From positions 1-64,000 of the forward strand of contig NW_020312096.1 of NCBI RefSeq assembly GCF_002999335.1: DNA of 64,000 nucleotides, in the 5' to 3' direction. A program made the position numbers and the translations under genes. This stretch comes from Cyclospora cayetanensis. Lineage: Eukaryota; Apicomplexa; Conoidasida; Eucoccidiorida; Eimeriidae. Shown here in pieces: positions 43,786-55,650 of this stretch. The notes under the pieces were generated by a model, which searched no databases, had not been told where the DNA came from, and saw nothing but the letters and a program-made list of their open reading frames with translations. Numbering within the stretch: position 1 is the first letter of the stretch; each line of letters begins with the position of its first letter.

Positions 43786-46572
43786 TTGCTGCTTTTGCTG
43801 CTGAACGTGCAGGTGCGAGTACGAGTCGGTTGCTGCCGCTGCCCGGCCCAGCTGTTGACAGACAGCGGCAAGATGCTGCTTTACGGTGCGCATAGGCTTC
43901 ACGCGTGCACCACCTTCGAGGTAGTTGCTGCTCGAGAAACCCAGCAGCTGCAGCATAGGCAGCGTAGGAATATCTTGTTCTCGCAAGAGCAGGGAGGTGC
44001 GATGCACCAGGAACTGCTGCAGAGACGCCAGATGTTGCGCACTTCCTCCTGGGGGCTTGCACACACTCTGTACGGCCTCCTCGAGGGTTCGAAGCCTTTC
44101 CCCGAGGTGTGCAGAGAGCAAAGCCACTGCAGGAGGCAACGTTGCATGGTGCGTCTGCTGGAGCTGTTGCTGCTGCAGCTCCTGCTGCTGCATCGGTGCC
44201 CCCTCTGCCTTCGCAGTGCCGGCACGTGTTTCTTGTGCTTGTGATGCTGCAGTTGGTGCAGTTTCTGCAGTTGTTGCAGTTGTTGCAGTTGCTGCAGTTC
44301 CTACAGCGCGCAAGTGGCGTGGCCAAGGACCCCGCGCAGTGCGCGTGCCTGCAGGGAGGGGGTAGGCAGCAGCAGCCGCAGCTGCAACGGCTTGCGTTGC
44401 GTGGATTCGCAAGGCAGCGGCAACATCGACTAACGTTCCGCAGCGGCACACGATGTCTGCTGCCCATGCTGCCTCCCCTGAGGCTAGAGGGCTTGCTGCT
44501 GCAGTGCGCTGCAGCAGCACAAGGGCCGATGCGGGAAGAGGGGGAGCCTCGGCCCTGCCTCCTCCTGCTGTAGCTCCCGATATACGTTCTCTCGCCACGC
44601 GTTGCAGTGCGCTGAGACGACTGCACACGATGGCTGTGCAGCGCTGCTGCTGAATGCGTCGTCCTCGCTGCTGCAGAGAAGCAGCAACGGGAAGCTTCAT
44701 GGACCTCCTGATGAGGGGCTGTCGCAGCATCTGTCGCAGCATCTGCAGCAGCATCTGCAGCCGGTGCCGTGCAGCAGCCACTGCCGCGTAAACGTGCACC
44801 GCTACTGCTGCCGTTTCGACAGCGGCTCCCCCTTCCGCTGCTCCTAAGTCTGCATGCGCAGGGTGCAACGAGGACAGCAGCCTCTCTGCATAGACTGCTG
44901 TGCTTCGTGCGAGCCGTCGTGGTGTACTCAGCGCGCCGTACAGGCCTCGCTTTGCCGCATTTGCAGCAGCACTTGCAGCAGCAGCAGCCGTTCCTTCGGA
45001 GGCTAAACGCAGACTCAGCAAGAGCTGCTGCGTTTGCAGCTGCCCATGGGACTGTGCAGGCGAAAGGGCAGCAGAGCATGCAGCAGGGAGCCACGTATTC
45101 GGCAAGCAAGCAGCAGCAGCCAGCAGGAGCTGTTTATCTTCGGAAGACGCAGCGTGCGCACACGCCTGCCCGAGCTGCGGCATTAGACGTGTCAGCAACT
45201 TCTCTGTGGCAGCAGTAGTCACTCCGCAAGCTCCTGGTGTCTGTACATCGGAGTGCCGCTGCAGCACTGCTGCACCTGCGACGAGAAGGGCAGACAAATG
45301 CTCGGGTGCCTGAATGTGTTCCGCATGCGAAGCCAAATCTGCGGCTAGATCCTCTAGCTGCGTCTGCAGCAGGCAGTCATTCTCGAGCGGCTGCTGCATC
45401 TGCTGCTCGCGCTGCTGATGCAGCAACATCTCCAGAAGCGGCTTCAGTTGCAACTCCGCGTTGTCAGCGGGAGCATTGATGACGGAACTGCACACAGACC
45501 ACACTCGAGGCAGTTTGCTCAGGGCAATGTAAGCGCCTAACACGCTGCTGCTTTTGCTGCTGCCTTGTTTTGGAGGCAGAAGAGGCCACTGCTCTGCAGC
45601 GCGAGCAGCGACAAGACGCTGCAGCAGCAGCAGCAGCAGCAAAGCCGCCTCCTGCTGGACTTCAACGCGTTTCAAGGCTCCCTTTGCTGCTGTCGCACCC
45701 ACGGCATCTAGCAGCAGCAACACATCATCACTGGTGTTGCTGCTGCTGCTTTTTGCTGCTGCCAAAAAGAACCGCTGCAGCGCATGCTGATGAAAAGAGT
45801 GCGCCTGCACTGGCCAGTCATCAAACGCAGCCACAAAATCCGACAGCAGCGGCGTTCCGCTGCTGTTGCTGCTGCTGCTGCTCATCTTGCTGCTGCTCCT
45901 GGCCGCAGGTTCCACTAGCTGCAAGGATTGCAGGAGCTGCTGAAGCTGCTGCTCCTGCAGAGGAGCAAAGCGCGCGCTTGGCATGCTTGCAGCCACTGCT
46001 GCAGCGATATCCACTATCCTAAAATGCTGCAACTGCAGACGCTTAGCTGCAGCCGGCAGCAGCAACAAATCGGCCTCACGGAGCTGCTCAGGGTGCTGCA
46101 GCAGCAGCAGCACCACTCGCAGCAAAGTGCGCCAACTAAAGTGTGGCAGCTGCTGCAGCTGCTGCAGCAGCATGCCTTCCTGCAGATATCGGTAGGCGTC
46201 ACGCCGAAACGCACGAGGCACAAGCTCTCGCGTCTCTTCTTGAGATTCTTTCAAGGGGACTCCTTGCGGTGATACAGCTTGCAGCTTTTCTTGTTGCAGC
46301 TCTGCAGAGGAGCTATAGCGCCGATTCGCTTCCGTCTGTGTGTTTGCTGCGGTAAAGCTGCCAGCCGTCCATCCTGCCGGCTGTATGGACACTGCTGGGG
46401 AGCGCATACGCAGCAAGGCAAGGCTCTGCGCAAGGCTTCCTACCAGTAAACCTTCTGCAATAGAGCTCCCCCCTACTAGGGGGCACGCGTAATACTTCAC
46501 AGTCCTCCCCTGAGGGGTGGTTAGTCGCGAGCCGACATGGAGAGACACCCGGGGAGGCCAAATGCGCCTCAT
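43303..46572 (-). CDS. Large Ala/Gln-rich protein, possible mitochondrial helical-repeat
   Basis: Uninterrupted minus-strand frame of 1,089 residues from ATG 46572 to the stop at 43303. The length and the ordered stretches between homopolymers show that this is the real frame and the other long frames here are shadows. The leader MRRIWPPRVSLHVGSRLTTPQG is basic and lacks acidic residues, suggesting import into the mitochondrion. Ordered parts are short Leu-rich helices (AYRYLQEGMLLQQLQQLPHFSW, FRIVDIAAAVAASMPSARFAP, ALSKLPRVWSVCSSVINAP) reminiscent of heptatrico-type RNA-binding repeats in apicomplexan organelle proteins. That is a guess. Homopolymers include Leu8, Ala9, and a 20-plus Gln run near residue 930. 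An additional 5' exon upstream of 46572 is possible. Confidence 0.7.
43738..43801. repeat. CTG/TTG run encoding poly-Gln
   Basis: About 64 bases of CTG with scattered TTG; on the coding (minus) strand it gives an almost pure Gln tract of about 21 residues in the 1,089-residue protein. Confidence 0.95.
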
Positions 46573-46612
46573 TGCGGTTCGTTTTCGCTGACTCCACTGC
46601 TGCTTTAGCTGT

Positions 46613-46870
46613 TTGTGGTACTTGTGGTACTCCGATTACGGGGTTGTTGTTACTGTAGTTGTTGGTGTTGGTGTTATTGTTGTTGCGCTTGTTGTTGTTG
46701 GTGTTCTTGTAGTTGTTGGTGTTATTGTTGTTGCGCTTGCTGTTGTTGGTGTTACTGTTGTTGTTGGTGTTCTTGTAGTTGTTGCTACTATTGTTGCGCT
46801 TGCTGGTGTGGGTGTTGTTGTTGTTGGTGGCGTAACTGTTCCTGTTGTTATTGTTGTTGTTGCTGGTATT
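46613..46870. repeat. GTT-rich minisatellite (Asn codons on the minus strand)
   Basis: A degenerate ~48-51-base unit built from gttgttggtgtt, cttgtagttgtt and attgttgttgcgctt blocks is repeated about four to five times. On the minus strand it reads as Asn/Thr with KRNNNN and NYKNT islands in one frame. That frame continues left into a hydrophobic stretch but has no ATG, so it may be an upstream exon of the neighbouring gene, or non-coding. Confidence 0.85.
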
Positions 46871-46872
46871 GT

Positions 46873-48014
46873 GCACAAGTGACGGCCGCTGCGGCTGTAT
46901 CCAGGGTGGCTGTTGTTGGAAGTGTCTCAGCGGACGCCAGTGCTGCTGCCGCAGAGGAGGTGCTGCTGCTCCCCAAGAGGAGGGAGCGCTTGTTCCTAAT
47001 GCAGCATTCACGAGTACTAGCAGCGCAAACAGTCCCAGTCCTAGTACCAGCAGCACTGCCAGCGGAGGTACGATATACACACCGCCTGTGGTGTTGAAGC
47101 CCAACAGCCGCTAAAGGAAAACTCCGCTTCTGGCGAACAGCCAAAGGCATCGGATGCCTCAAAAACCCGAACGGTGGGAGGGGCCCCAGGGGCCCCTAAC
47201 TTCTCCTGCTGTTCCTGGGGAGTCGGATAAGCTCTTCAGGGGATGAGGAGCTTCCCCGTATCGACGCTGCGGTGGTATAAATGCTCAGCCTTAAGGCTTG
47301 CCGAAGGGGATCCTGAAGAAAGCGCTATAGGCTCCAATATTTTTTCTAAAAAAGCCGCTTGCTGCTGGCTGCTTGCTTACGCAGTTGCTGTTGCTGCTCG
47401 GGGCTGTTGCCTTTGCAAGCACCTATGCTACACCGAGGGTTCTCCTTGAGCCAGACATTCAAGAATTCTTTTCAGAAATTCTTGAAGGTGCGTATTTCTG
47501 TCTCCCAGGTGTATTTGCGCCTTGCGCGCTCATAGCAGGAAGGATTCCTCTGGCGCCGGCCAGCACGCATCGCAGGATCGGCATGAGCACGAGCGCGCTC
47601 ACCAACTGCGAGTTTTAGCAACTAGTTTGCGACAGTGACGAGAACTGCGCGCCAATTGCAACACTGCAACTCGGCCGTGCCTTTGTCACCTCTGCTACTC
47701 TCGTAAGGTGTGTAGAAAGCACCACCTTCCAGCTAACGAGAGACGAAGGCATCGGCCGCCGCTCCAGCATCGAACTCAACAGCATCAACAGAAACACAAC
47801 TACGTCATCTTAGCGACAACCATCGGCCTCCTTCTAGAAGAAGACGCACCAAAATGGAGGCTTCCGAACCTTTGCAGCCTTCAGAGGCCCTAAAAGACGA
47901 ACTGTTCATGTCCATCGTACTTACCTACCCCTAACCCGTATATCATAAGCATCTATATGGAACAATAGGACCGACACACCGAATAGTATACAGCGCACAC
48001 GCAGAAGCGCAGTC
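46873..48014. other. Interval with weak exon candidates
   Basis: On the minus strand, 47150-47060 can read MPLAVRQKRSFPLAAVGLQHHR, an ideal mitochondrial leader that might be a 5' exon for the large gene. On the plus strand, about 47388-47470 reads LLLLLGAVAFASTYATPRV...EFFSEILE, signal-peptide-like, then meets a GTGCGT donor. Neither could be completed. A GGGGCCCC palindromic stretch lies near 47180-47197. Confidence 0.35.
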
Positions 48015-49846
48015 ATGCGCATGGACGCTTCATCTTCTTCTCGAGATTACGAAGCTCTGGTGTTGTATATACAGTCCGCATTCCTGTGTTGCTTGTCGTC
48101 TGTGGCGCCACAGGAAAGAGGCAGCGGTTCCTCCCTCCTTTTGCGTGCCTTAGCTTCGTCGAAAGCGGATGGTTCTCAGGGATCTGAGAGCGCCCTAAAG
48201 CAATTTATTGCTTCCGCAAGGAACGAAGATGGACGGAGCTTGCTACACATGGCAGCGGCAGCAGATGATGAAGAGTCTTTGAAGCTCCTCCTAGACTGTG
48301 GAGTGGACCCTTTGGCTACAGATGAAGTCAGCAGACTCTTTACCGCTTAGCGTGTTTCTTGCATTTCACTAATTGTTGTGCATAGGTGCATCTCTATGGA
48401 ATTGCCGTGTGTCCAATGGACGAGGGGCTGTGCGTTTTTCTTCGTTGGGCTTGTGCCACAGTGTGGATTTTCAGCGCTTCACGTGGGATGCTCTGTTGGC
48501 TCTTCGGGCGCTGTCTCGCTCCTCCTGGCCGCAGTTTCCAATGCCAAGCAGAAGGCACAGTTCACCTCGATGGTTACTGAGTCTGGGGGTTCTCCCTTGT
48601 TGTACGCCGCCTCTAAAGGTATTCATCAGCTCCACTGCATCTAGGAATGCGACACCGGAAAAGCGAAACAGACAGCTGTGAATAGGGCAAATACTGAAAT
48701 CGGAAAAAATCATAAGAGCCCGTACATCCACCGGCATGTTCGGTCTATGATTTACGGAACGCCTGCATTCCATCCTGCGAAATTTCTTGGTGCGGGTGTC
48801 GTTTCAGGACATCTTGATGTTGTTGAACTGCTGCTGCATCATGGCGTAGATATTAACACCAAGGGTTACGGAAACGTACGCCTAGGGCTCTGTTGTAGTC
48901 TGTATGTAAACTCTCTCTGACGTGCTGGCCTACGGAGGACCAACGTCGTGTACTTACATGACCTTGAAAATACTAAGATTTTGGATGTGGTGCCGTGCAG
49001 CACACTGCCATCTCCCGAGCTGTGTCTGCTGGAAGGAAGCCTATCGTAACGCGGCTTCTTGCCGTTCCTGGAATCGACCTTGCTGTACGTGTTTCACCCC
49101 AAATTCTCACGTGAACCAGAGGTACAGGCGAGCAGCCAGAGCAGACACCCCCTCACGTCCTACATCCGCACATTTGTGTGAGATGGATTGCGGGTGTGGC
49201 CCTCGCAGGTGAAAGAAACAGGCTCAGGCGATAATCTCCTTCACTTAGCGGTGGTCAGCGTGCCCCAGACGCGAGTGCCAATGAATTTTGGCCGTCCCAT
49301 TCATAGATTTCCACCCCAAAATACACATGCACCTATATATGTCTATATGCATTTTCGTATATGACACAGCCACGCCTCAAACAGCGCCGTTGCCACGCGG
49401 GCACACCCGTGAGGGGCGTAAACCCTTTGTGCGTGTGTGGGTTGCAGAGCGCTGGGAGAGCCGACATTTACTGGGAAGTTGCACAAATGGCCCCTCAGCT
49501 GGAAAATGAGAAAAATGCGGTGCGCTGTTTCCAGATGACTGCAACGGGTCTGCCCGTTTACCCCTGCGATTGCAGTTTTGTTAATGCATATATATATATC
49601 AATCGACCTGCTCTTCTCTCGTATCTTTTATCAAGCTGAGCTTTTTTAATTACTGCTGTCGGCTTCCGTTGTTTTTTTAAATGCGTGGCCTTCAAACGGC
49701 ACTCCAGTACCGGGTGGTGGATGTCTGTGTGGCATCACCAGGCGGGCCTGACACCGGTTGGCGGTGCAACGCATGAGTTCATGAAGGCGCTCGAGAAGGA
49801 AATCAAGCAGACCAGAACAGTGCAAGACGCATGTGAAGACGTGTAA
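48015..49846 (+). CDS. Ankyrin-repeat protein
   Basis: Seven exons, all in phase: 48015-48326, 48462-48618, 48808-48875, 49001-49084, 49209-49259, 49448-49519, 49742-49846, for 282 residues. Repeats read NEDGRSLLHMAAAADDEESLKL, CGVDPLATDECGFSALHVGC, SGGSPLLYAASKGHLDVVELLL, HTAISRAVSAGRKPIVTRLLA and GDNLLHLAVVS. The DxxGxSALHVGC spacing is restored exactly only by the 48326/48462 splice, which supports this model. There is no signal peptide or membrane segment, so it is probably cytosolic or nuclear and serves protein binding. The C-terminus (HEFMKALEKEIKQTRTVQD) is a short charged helix. No partner domain identifies its specific role. Confidence 0.8.
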
Positions 49847-51126
49847 CACATCTGAGAGACACTGGAATCGAATGCGGCACATCGAGGTCGGCAGTCTGGG
49901 TGTCCGGCATTACACCTACTAAGGAGTTCATGCGCTTTACACTTCATACCTACCCCACAACGACTGACAGAAGAGGTTGCCACCCTTTCTGGAGCGTATT
50001 ATAAACAAGAGGTGCCTGCTAAACGGAGGTCCTTGGAGTGTAGGGGACCCAGTGTGTCGGTATGGTTCTATCGCAAGGGTCTTCACTGCTAACCCGCGGT
50101 GTGTGGTTCATGCAGACGTTGCCCTTGTTTTCTATGGTCCACAGCATGCATGCGGACAAACGTTGACGTCCGCATCATATATATATAGATATTTCTGCAC
50201 TCTGCGGAGTGTCGAGCATCTATCTACATGCGATTATACGTGTTCACGCGCCGCGCTACAGGGGTTTTTGCGTAGAGTAAGACCCCCCTACATGAACACA
50301 TAATCATAGGGACGCAGATACAACTGTATGCAGAGATGAATATCTAAATGCAATATGGGCGTGAACGAATATGCAGCTACGTAAGGGGTGGAATCGGAAG
50401 CTTTTCCACTTCGCTAAGTGATTTCGGTGTCGTTTTCGGGAGTAGCGGCTTGGGGGGGGCGTATTGAGCCTTGAGGAGTGTACTTTGCCCCCTCGACCGA
50501 CCTTCATGGGGTGCGAGCTGATCTAGAGGCAGTGCACACAGAATACGGAATAGGCTGTATGCATTTGCACGAGGAAGTCGACAGACATGCTGAAGAAGAG
50601 GAGCGCTCCAGGGATCAACCATAAGAACCAGACTATAAGGAACCCCATTCTGTATAGAGGTGGAAAGATAAATGCCATGCTTAGGCTTAGATACGGTGGC
50701 AGAGCCCCCAGGAAGGCACCCACCCGCAGAGGGGTTGCATTGGTGCAATGTTTAGAGCATAACCGATATCAACCGATACGGGCTGCACGTTGACAGCACG
50801 TCTGGTACATCAGAAGCTTAAGCTCGCGGTATGAGCTCTCAGGTGACCTTTTCCTTGTTTCACTGCGTCTGCCCCTCAGTTCCGTTCTTCGCAGCCAACT
50901 CGCCAGCTATGGCCGCAGGAAACAAGCCGAGAACCCTCCCGTCATTGCCCTATAGCCAACGCCCCAATGTACACATGGCGATCATTCAAAAAAACAGCTG
51001 CATAGCTAGCAGCACCAGATTCGTGGCGATTGTGCTCCCGGAGGAGCGCCAGGATACCGGAAGACTTTACTGCAAAAGGGTGCATGCGCTGACCAAACAA
51101 GCAAAAGACATGATTCGCATTTCCGC
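49847..51126. other. Interval with unassigned short frames
   Basis: No gene is certain. A minus-strand stretch ending at 50379 (ANAYSLFRILCALPLDQLAP then KPLLPKTTPKSLSEVEKLPIPP) and a plus-strand frame at 50831-51130 (reading RFVAIVLPEERQDTGRLYCKR) both look somewhat protein-like without low complexity. They have no domain. The plus-strand frame ends within four bases of the stop of the next gene on the minus strand. Confidence 0.3.
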
Positions 51127-54100
51127 CTAGATTTCGATCTTATCGGGGGGCCAGGACTCAAACTTTTGCGTTTTGTGCCTCATAAATCGCAGTCCTTTGT
51201 CTTCGCTGTATCGGGGAGCCTCGGGTGTCGGTGGCTGAAGGACTTCTGAGAAGTGTGAGAGCAGACGACTCATCTGAATATCCTTTTGCTCAAACGAGAG
51301 GCGATCCCACAGGCACCTGAAACATCGCCAATGAATAGATATGCGTAAACCGTATAAAGCGGTTGACGCAGGGAAAGATAGAAAACCAACAGTGGCCAGA
51401 ATCATGGATTTGCATGCTTTGCACGGCATCAAGAAGGAAGCCAGAGGAAAACGCATATCGTACTGTGGCGTGGATTGCAGAATCCCCCCCACCCCCCCAC
51501 CTCACCCCACATACAGCGGCAAAAACCCCACAACCCAAGGCACGGCGGTATACCCCCTGTAAAACTGTCAACAGCCACAAGCCAATCACCTGTGTATCAC
51601 TGCAACGTTGACTCCAAATTTCGAAAAGAGCCTTTGTTTACACCCAACCAATCCAGAAGGCTTGGGCCGGCCAGGACCTGCAGCCTCACCATCGACAAAC
51701 CTCCTAGGGAAAAAATACACGAAATTTGTTTTCATCACCCGAACCCCCAGCAACAACAGATGTGCCGTTGCCACGAATGCGCGCGTGGCATTGCGCGGCC
51801 ATGCAGGAAAGAGCAAGCAGGATGGCTTTTCTGCCCATAGACCTAAAGCTTCCCGGCTGTACTCGTGCCGTCATACCCAATGGCATGAGGTAGTCTGTCT
51901 CGATCGCCAGGTTCCTTTGCCGAATCAGCAGCGAAGCGAAGAAGAGGTGCTGCTCGTCGTCGGGCCTTCCCAGTGAGCAGTTCAAATATGAAACGCAGTT
52001 CAGGCGCGATAAACACGAGAAAACATCACTCTGTAGATCTTCGCTGCCCTGAAAATCGGCGAAGAGACAGCACTTGTGGCAAGGGGTGTACAGCAGGAAA
52101 TGCGATGAGACGAGGGGATTGAACCAACGCGAAGATGCGACCACGCTATAGAAATAACTGCGCTAAAAAATACTCCAGTGTGGACGAAGAGGTAGGGCTA
52201 CTGAATGCGATGTTCAGCTTGCAGCCACTAGCCTTCCGAGCAATCGAATAGCTGCCAGGAACGTCCACGGGGGTGCCAACGCTTGGCGCTGCCCTGCGCC
52301 TTCCGACTTCGCAGCTCGCGTATTTTTACAATTAGCTAGATATCCACGACAACGACCACAGCCCTTACCTGCGGCTGCCCGTTTAGCAGAATGCCATCAA
52401 GCCATCGCAAGTGCAAGCTCTTTTGGAGTCCGAACGGCACCGCGCTGAGCACACAGGATTGAACAGCAGTCCGCCAGTCTTCTCAACAGGCAGGCACCCC
52501 TCCTATATAAATGCGAGAGACAAGGTGTCGGGGAGGTTAAAGGACGGAGGGCAGGAAGCAGCACAGTATGCACAGGAAAAGCCCGATAAAACGCAGCGAC
52601 GAAGATGCAAGAAGGTGCCTGAATACGATGCGAAAGAAGCAAACGAAACACGCCAATTCGCTTTACCGTTTGATTGCTTCCGCTGATTGGGGTTTTTCGA
52701 CATCTGCGAGATACAAAATCTTGTACAAATAATGCTGCAACCATCCGCTGTGCTGCAGTGTCTCCTCTGATAACTGCACAGGCAGGCAGACGGACATATC
52801 GACAGACACACACATACACACACACACACACACTCATACATACATCCATACATATATGCATCCATACATGGATTCACCTGATGTACGTACACTGCAGTTG
52901 GTTTCACAGTAAAGGTCTAAGTAGAGGCAGAGACACTTGCACGGCTGGAGGTCCTCCTGCGCTACGGTGTATACGTGACTACCGTATTGCAGCTTCTGCT
53001 TTCAGTACTTGCCTGTTGGCACGCGCTTTCGAGAAAAAACGCTATAGGAGGAGGTTTCTGAGCGTTGTTGTCGGACGCGCCGCTGCACTCAGAGAGGCAA
53101 AAAAGACTCCCATGCAAGAGAGTAGGTGCAAACCCGAGCACAGACAGAAGACAACCAGCCACGTGACAGGCCTCCATGACAAGTGCTTTCTCGAAAGCTT
53201 GCAATCCCGCGAATGGCAGAGTTGCACAGCTAGCGGAGGTCAGGAGTGGCATCTGCACAAAGGAAACTGACGGGAAAATGGCGAGAACTGCTGTCCCCCT
53301 ATGCAATTACCATTCGTATTGGTTGGTTAGCGCGAGCGCGTAGGCCAAAGCCACCTTATCGAAAGGTGTGCAGCCACATTCGTCTAAATACGGCTGCAGG
53401 GTGGGCGCCAGAGGGGCACCGGGGCTGATTCCGCGCTCTTCGGCTGCAGCCGCTGCAAGCGACATCTGCTCCTGCAGCGTGAGGGGAAGCTTCAGGCAGT
53501 CATAGACGTGCAGCGCTAGGCGTGCGATGACGCCAGAGTAATCCCGCGACAGTCCGTCAATAGGGCCAAAGGCGTTGTTGCCTTGGGGAGACAACAGCAC
53601 CGCGCGCAGGTACGACGCAATTCTTTTACAGAGGGGCATATTCATGGCAGAGCGAGCGCGCAGGCGGGGAGGGGAGGGGGGATAAGAAGAGAGGCGGGCA
53701 GGCAGGACCATGGAAAGCGACAAAGGGAAACGCTAGGCGGCACAAAATTATGTTCCACGCATGCACAACGGACGGGGGCTTTCGTATCGGTTGCAGCCGT
53801 CGGGCGGCGCCGAAGGCTGCAGGCGAGACGAAAGGCTACGCAAGAAAGGCACTGGACGCAAGGTGTACAGACACCTGGAGAAGGAGGAGGAGAGGCTGAG
53901 AGAATACAGCAGTCTTTGCTGGCTGGGCTACCTGTAGCGTCTCCTACTCCTAGGAGTGCCAAACAGAGGGCCATGTTGCAGGCAGTGGGCACACGCCAGC
54001 GCTGCGGAAGAGAGACAGAGAGAAACAAAGAAAGAAGAGGGAAAGCACCAGCGAAACAAAATTTTGACAACCGCAGGACCATTTTGCAGCCGCAGAACGA

Positions 54101-55650
54101 TTACGGGAGAGTAGTGTCTAGCTATGGGGGCTGAAACCTTTGGAACGTGCGATCAGTGCTACAGGCTTCGGGCTGTACATGCAGGTTGGCCTCGATGTGT
54201 TCAAGAAGCGTCGGCAGCAGGTGGTAGGACCGATACTCCAATGCCGTTAAAGCATAAAGCAATCTTGGCACCATCTCGGGCTGCACAGACATTCAGGCAC
54301 CCCCTCCCCGCCATTAAATGCCGTTCGCCGTACATTTAGAAACCCCACAACATCAAAGGCTCAAGAACGCTCCCATCCTGATTGTCATGAACCGTGAATC
54401 TATGGCCCTATTACCTCTATCTGGGCTTTGCGTTCGATGAGGTCATACACCAGAAACTTGAAACTCGGGAGCGAGTGGATCCGCTGCTTGTCGCGTGGAG
54501 CCCTACCGTGCACCACAATGCAGAAACTATGAGAGCTTTGGACTGAAGCTGCCAGGTGCACTGACTGGAAGGAAGACTTTGGATTACGCAGCTTCCGTAA
54601 ATACGTGCCGCCACAAAGCTTGCAGCCATCACTCAGCGAAGCGCCTTGCTTAATCCGGGTTCTCGGGGTGAACAGGAGGAGAGGCACACGCGGCAGTAGC
54701 CTTGTGCATGCATATTTTGCTAAGAGGTCTGCGGCAATACCAATTTGCGCGTTCGTGAGGACACGTACCAGAAAGAGTTGAAGCCAAAGACATTGCCTAA
54801 TTGGCAGAAACACCGGACCAACCACCCGTAATCGGGTTCATCCTCAAGCCGGATATACTTCCTGTACAGCCTGAACAATACACGACACGACAGCGCTACT
54901 AATTGTGCAGTGCGTAGGCCCGTTCGTACAGCGTTTCGCAGTGTACGGGTAGCTGAAAGGCGTCTGGAGGGGGTTCAATCAGCGCAGAGCCAGACGAAAT
55001 AGATTAGAGATTAAGTTAAGAGTTTTGCGCCTACTTGATGATGGAGCGAGGATTCGAGTTGGCCTTGTTCAGTTTCTCATGGAAGTAGGTACTCAACTCC
55101 TCGGGTGGACGGGAAGAGAAGATCTTTGGCACATACCACAAACTCGGAATGAGAGCTAAGATGCTTGCTACACATCGACCCTAGGGGACCCGTAGCTTTT
55201 AGATGTAAACCAGGTTCTCTATAATGTAGTAGTAGTGGATGCTATTAAATAGGCTGGCCCTGAAGAGAGGTTGTTTTTTGGAGCTTTGAACATTACCTTG
55301 ATCCGTCGAAGGCGCCGCGGTAGAAACTCGGCATCGTACAGTCGGGTGTACTGTTGGGCTGCTGCAACAGCTGACAAGGAAGCAGCTCCCCTACGCCATT
55401 CTGCTGTGGCTGCTGTTGCGGTTGAAGCTGCTGGTGTTGCTGTTGCAGCGAGTACTGCTGTCCGTCGAGACGCGGGATGCGAAACAAGGGACTTGCGATG
55501 GAAAGCTGCCGCAGAATCTCCTGCTGCAGATGGATGGCTGTAGTTACGGCAGTGGCTCCCGCTGTTGATCCTCTCCCACGTGGAGTAGGAAGTGGGAAGA
55601 TCTTGCATGCGCACAGGCCGCAGGATACGGCGGGCCTTTGGCAGCAACAT
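51127..55650 (-). CDS. Multi-exon helical-repeat protein with possible RAP-like C-terminus
   Basis: A series of minus-strand coding pieces with good splice sites but some unresolved joins. Exon A is 55650-55297 (MLLPKARRILRPVRMQDLP...AEFLPRRLRRIK, donor GTAATG), with a basic, mitochondrial-type leader. Next pieces: ~55130-55035 (SRPPEELSTYFHEKLNKANSN), 54861-54769 (YIRLEDEPDYGWLVRCFCQLG, donor GTACGT), ~54640-54415 (SFKFLVYDLIERKAQIE, donor GTAATA), ~54275-54180 (RLLYALTALEYRSYHLLPTLL), ~53641-53311 (SGVIARLALHVYDCLKLPLTL...DKVALAYALALTNQYE, donor GTAATT), ~52450-52369 (SLHLRWLDGILLNGQPQ, donor GTAAGG) and 51316-51127 (LWDRLSFEQKDIQMSRLLSHF, stop). Repeated LLYALTALEY-type helices and a final W-x2-L...L motif resemble apicomplexan mitochondrial RAP/FASTK-like RNA-binding proteins. 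This is a family-pattern inference, and the pieces could belong to two genes. Confidence 0.5.
52807..52834. repeat. (CA)n microsatellite
   Basis: CA dinucleotide run followed by CATA repeats to about 52862, in a presumed intron of the minus-strand helical-repeat gene. Confidence 0.95.

Noticed and set aside
43738..43801. CRISPR-like periodicity in CTG runs
   Set aside because: These are simple trinucleotide repeats in a nuclear gene, without spacers.
43553..45109. 518-codon minus-strand open frame full of Cys, Ala and Thr
   Set aside because: It is an out-of-frame shadow of the 1,089-residue gene; its composition comes from CTG/GCA runs and it has no ordered segments.
48386..48461. Extra ankyrin-gene exon reading VHLYGIAVCPMDEGLC
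   Set aside because: It would need a 28-base intron or an out-of-phase join; skipping it gives the exact ankyrin spacing ATDECGFSALHVGC.
52100..52135. tRNA-like T-arm (GGTTCAATCC on the minus strand)
   Set aside because: No matching acceptor, D or anticodon stems could be placed around it.
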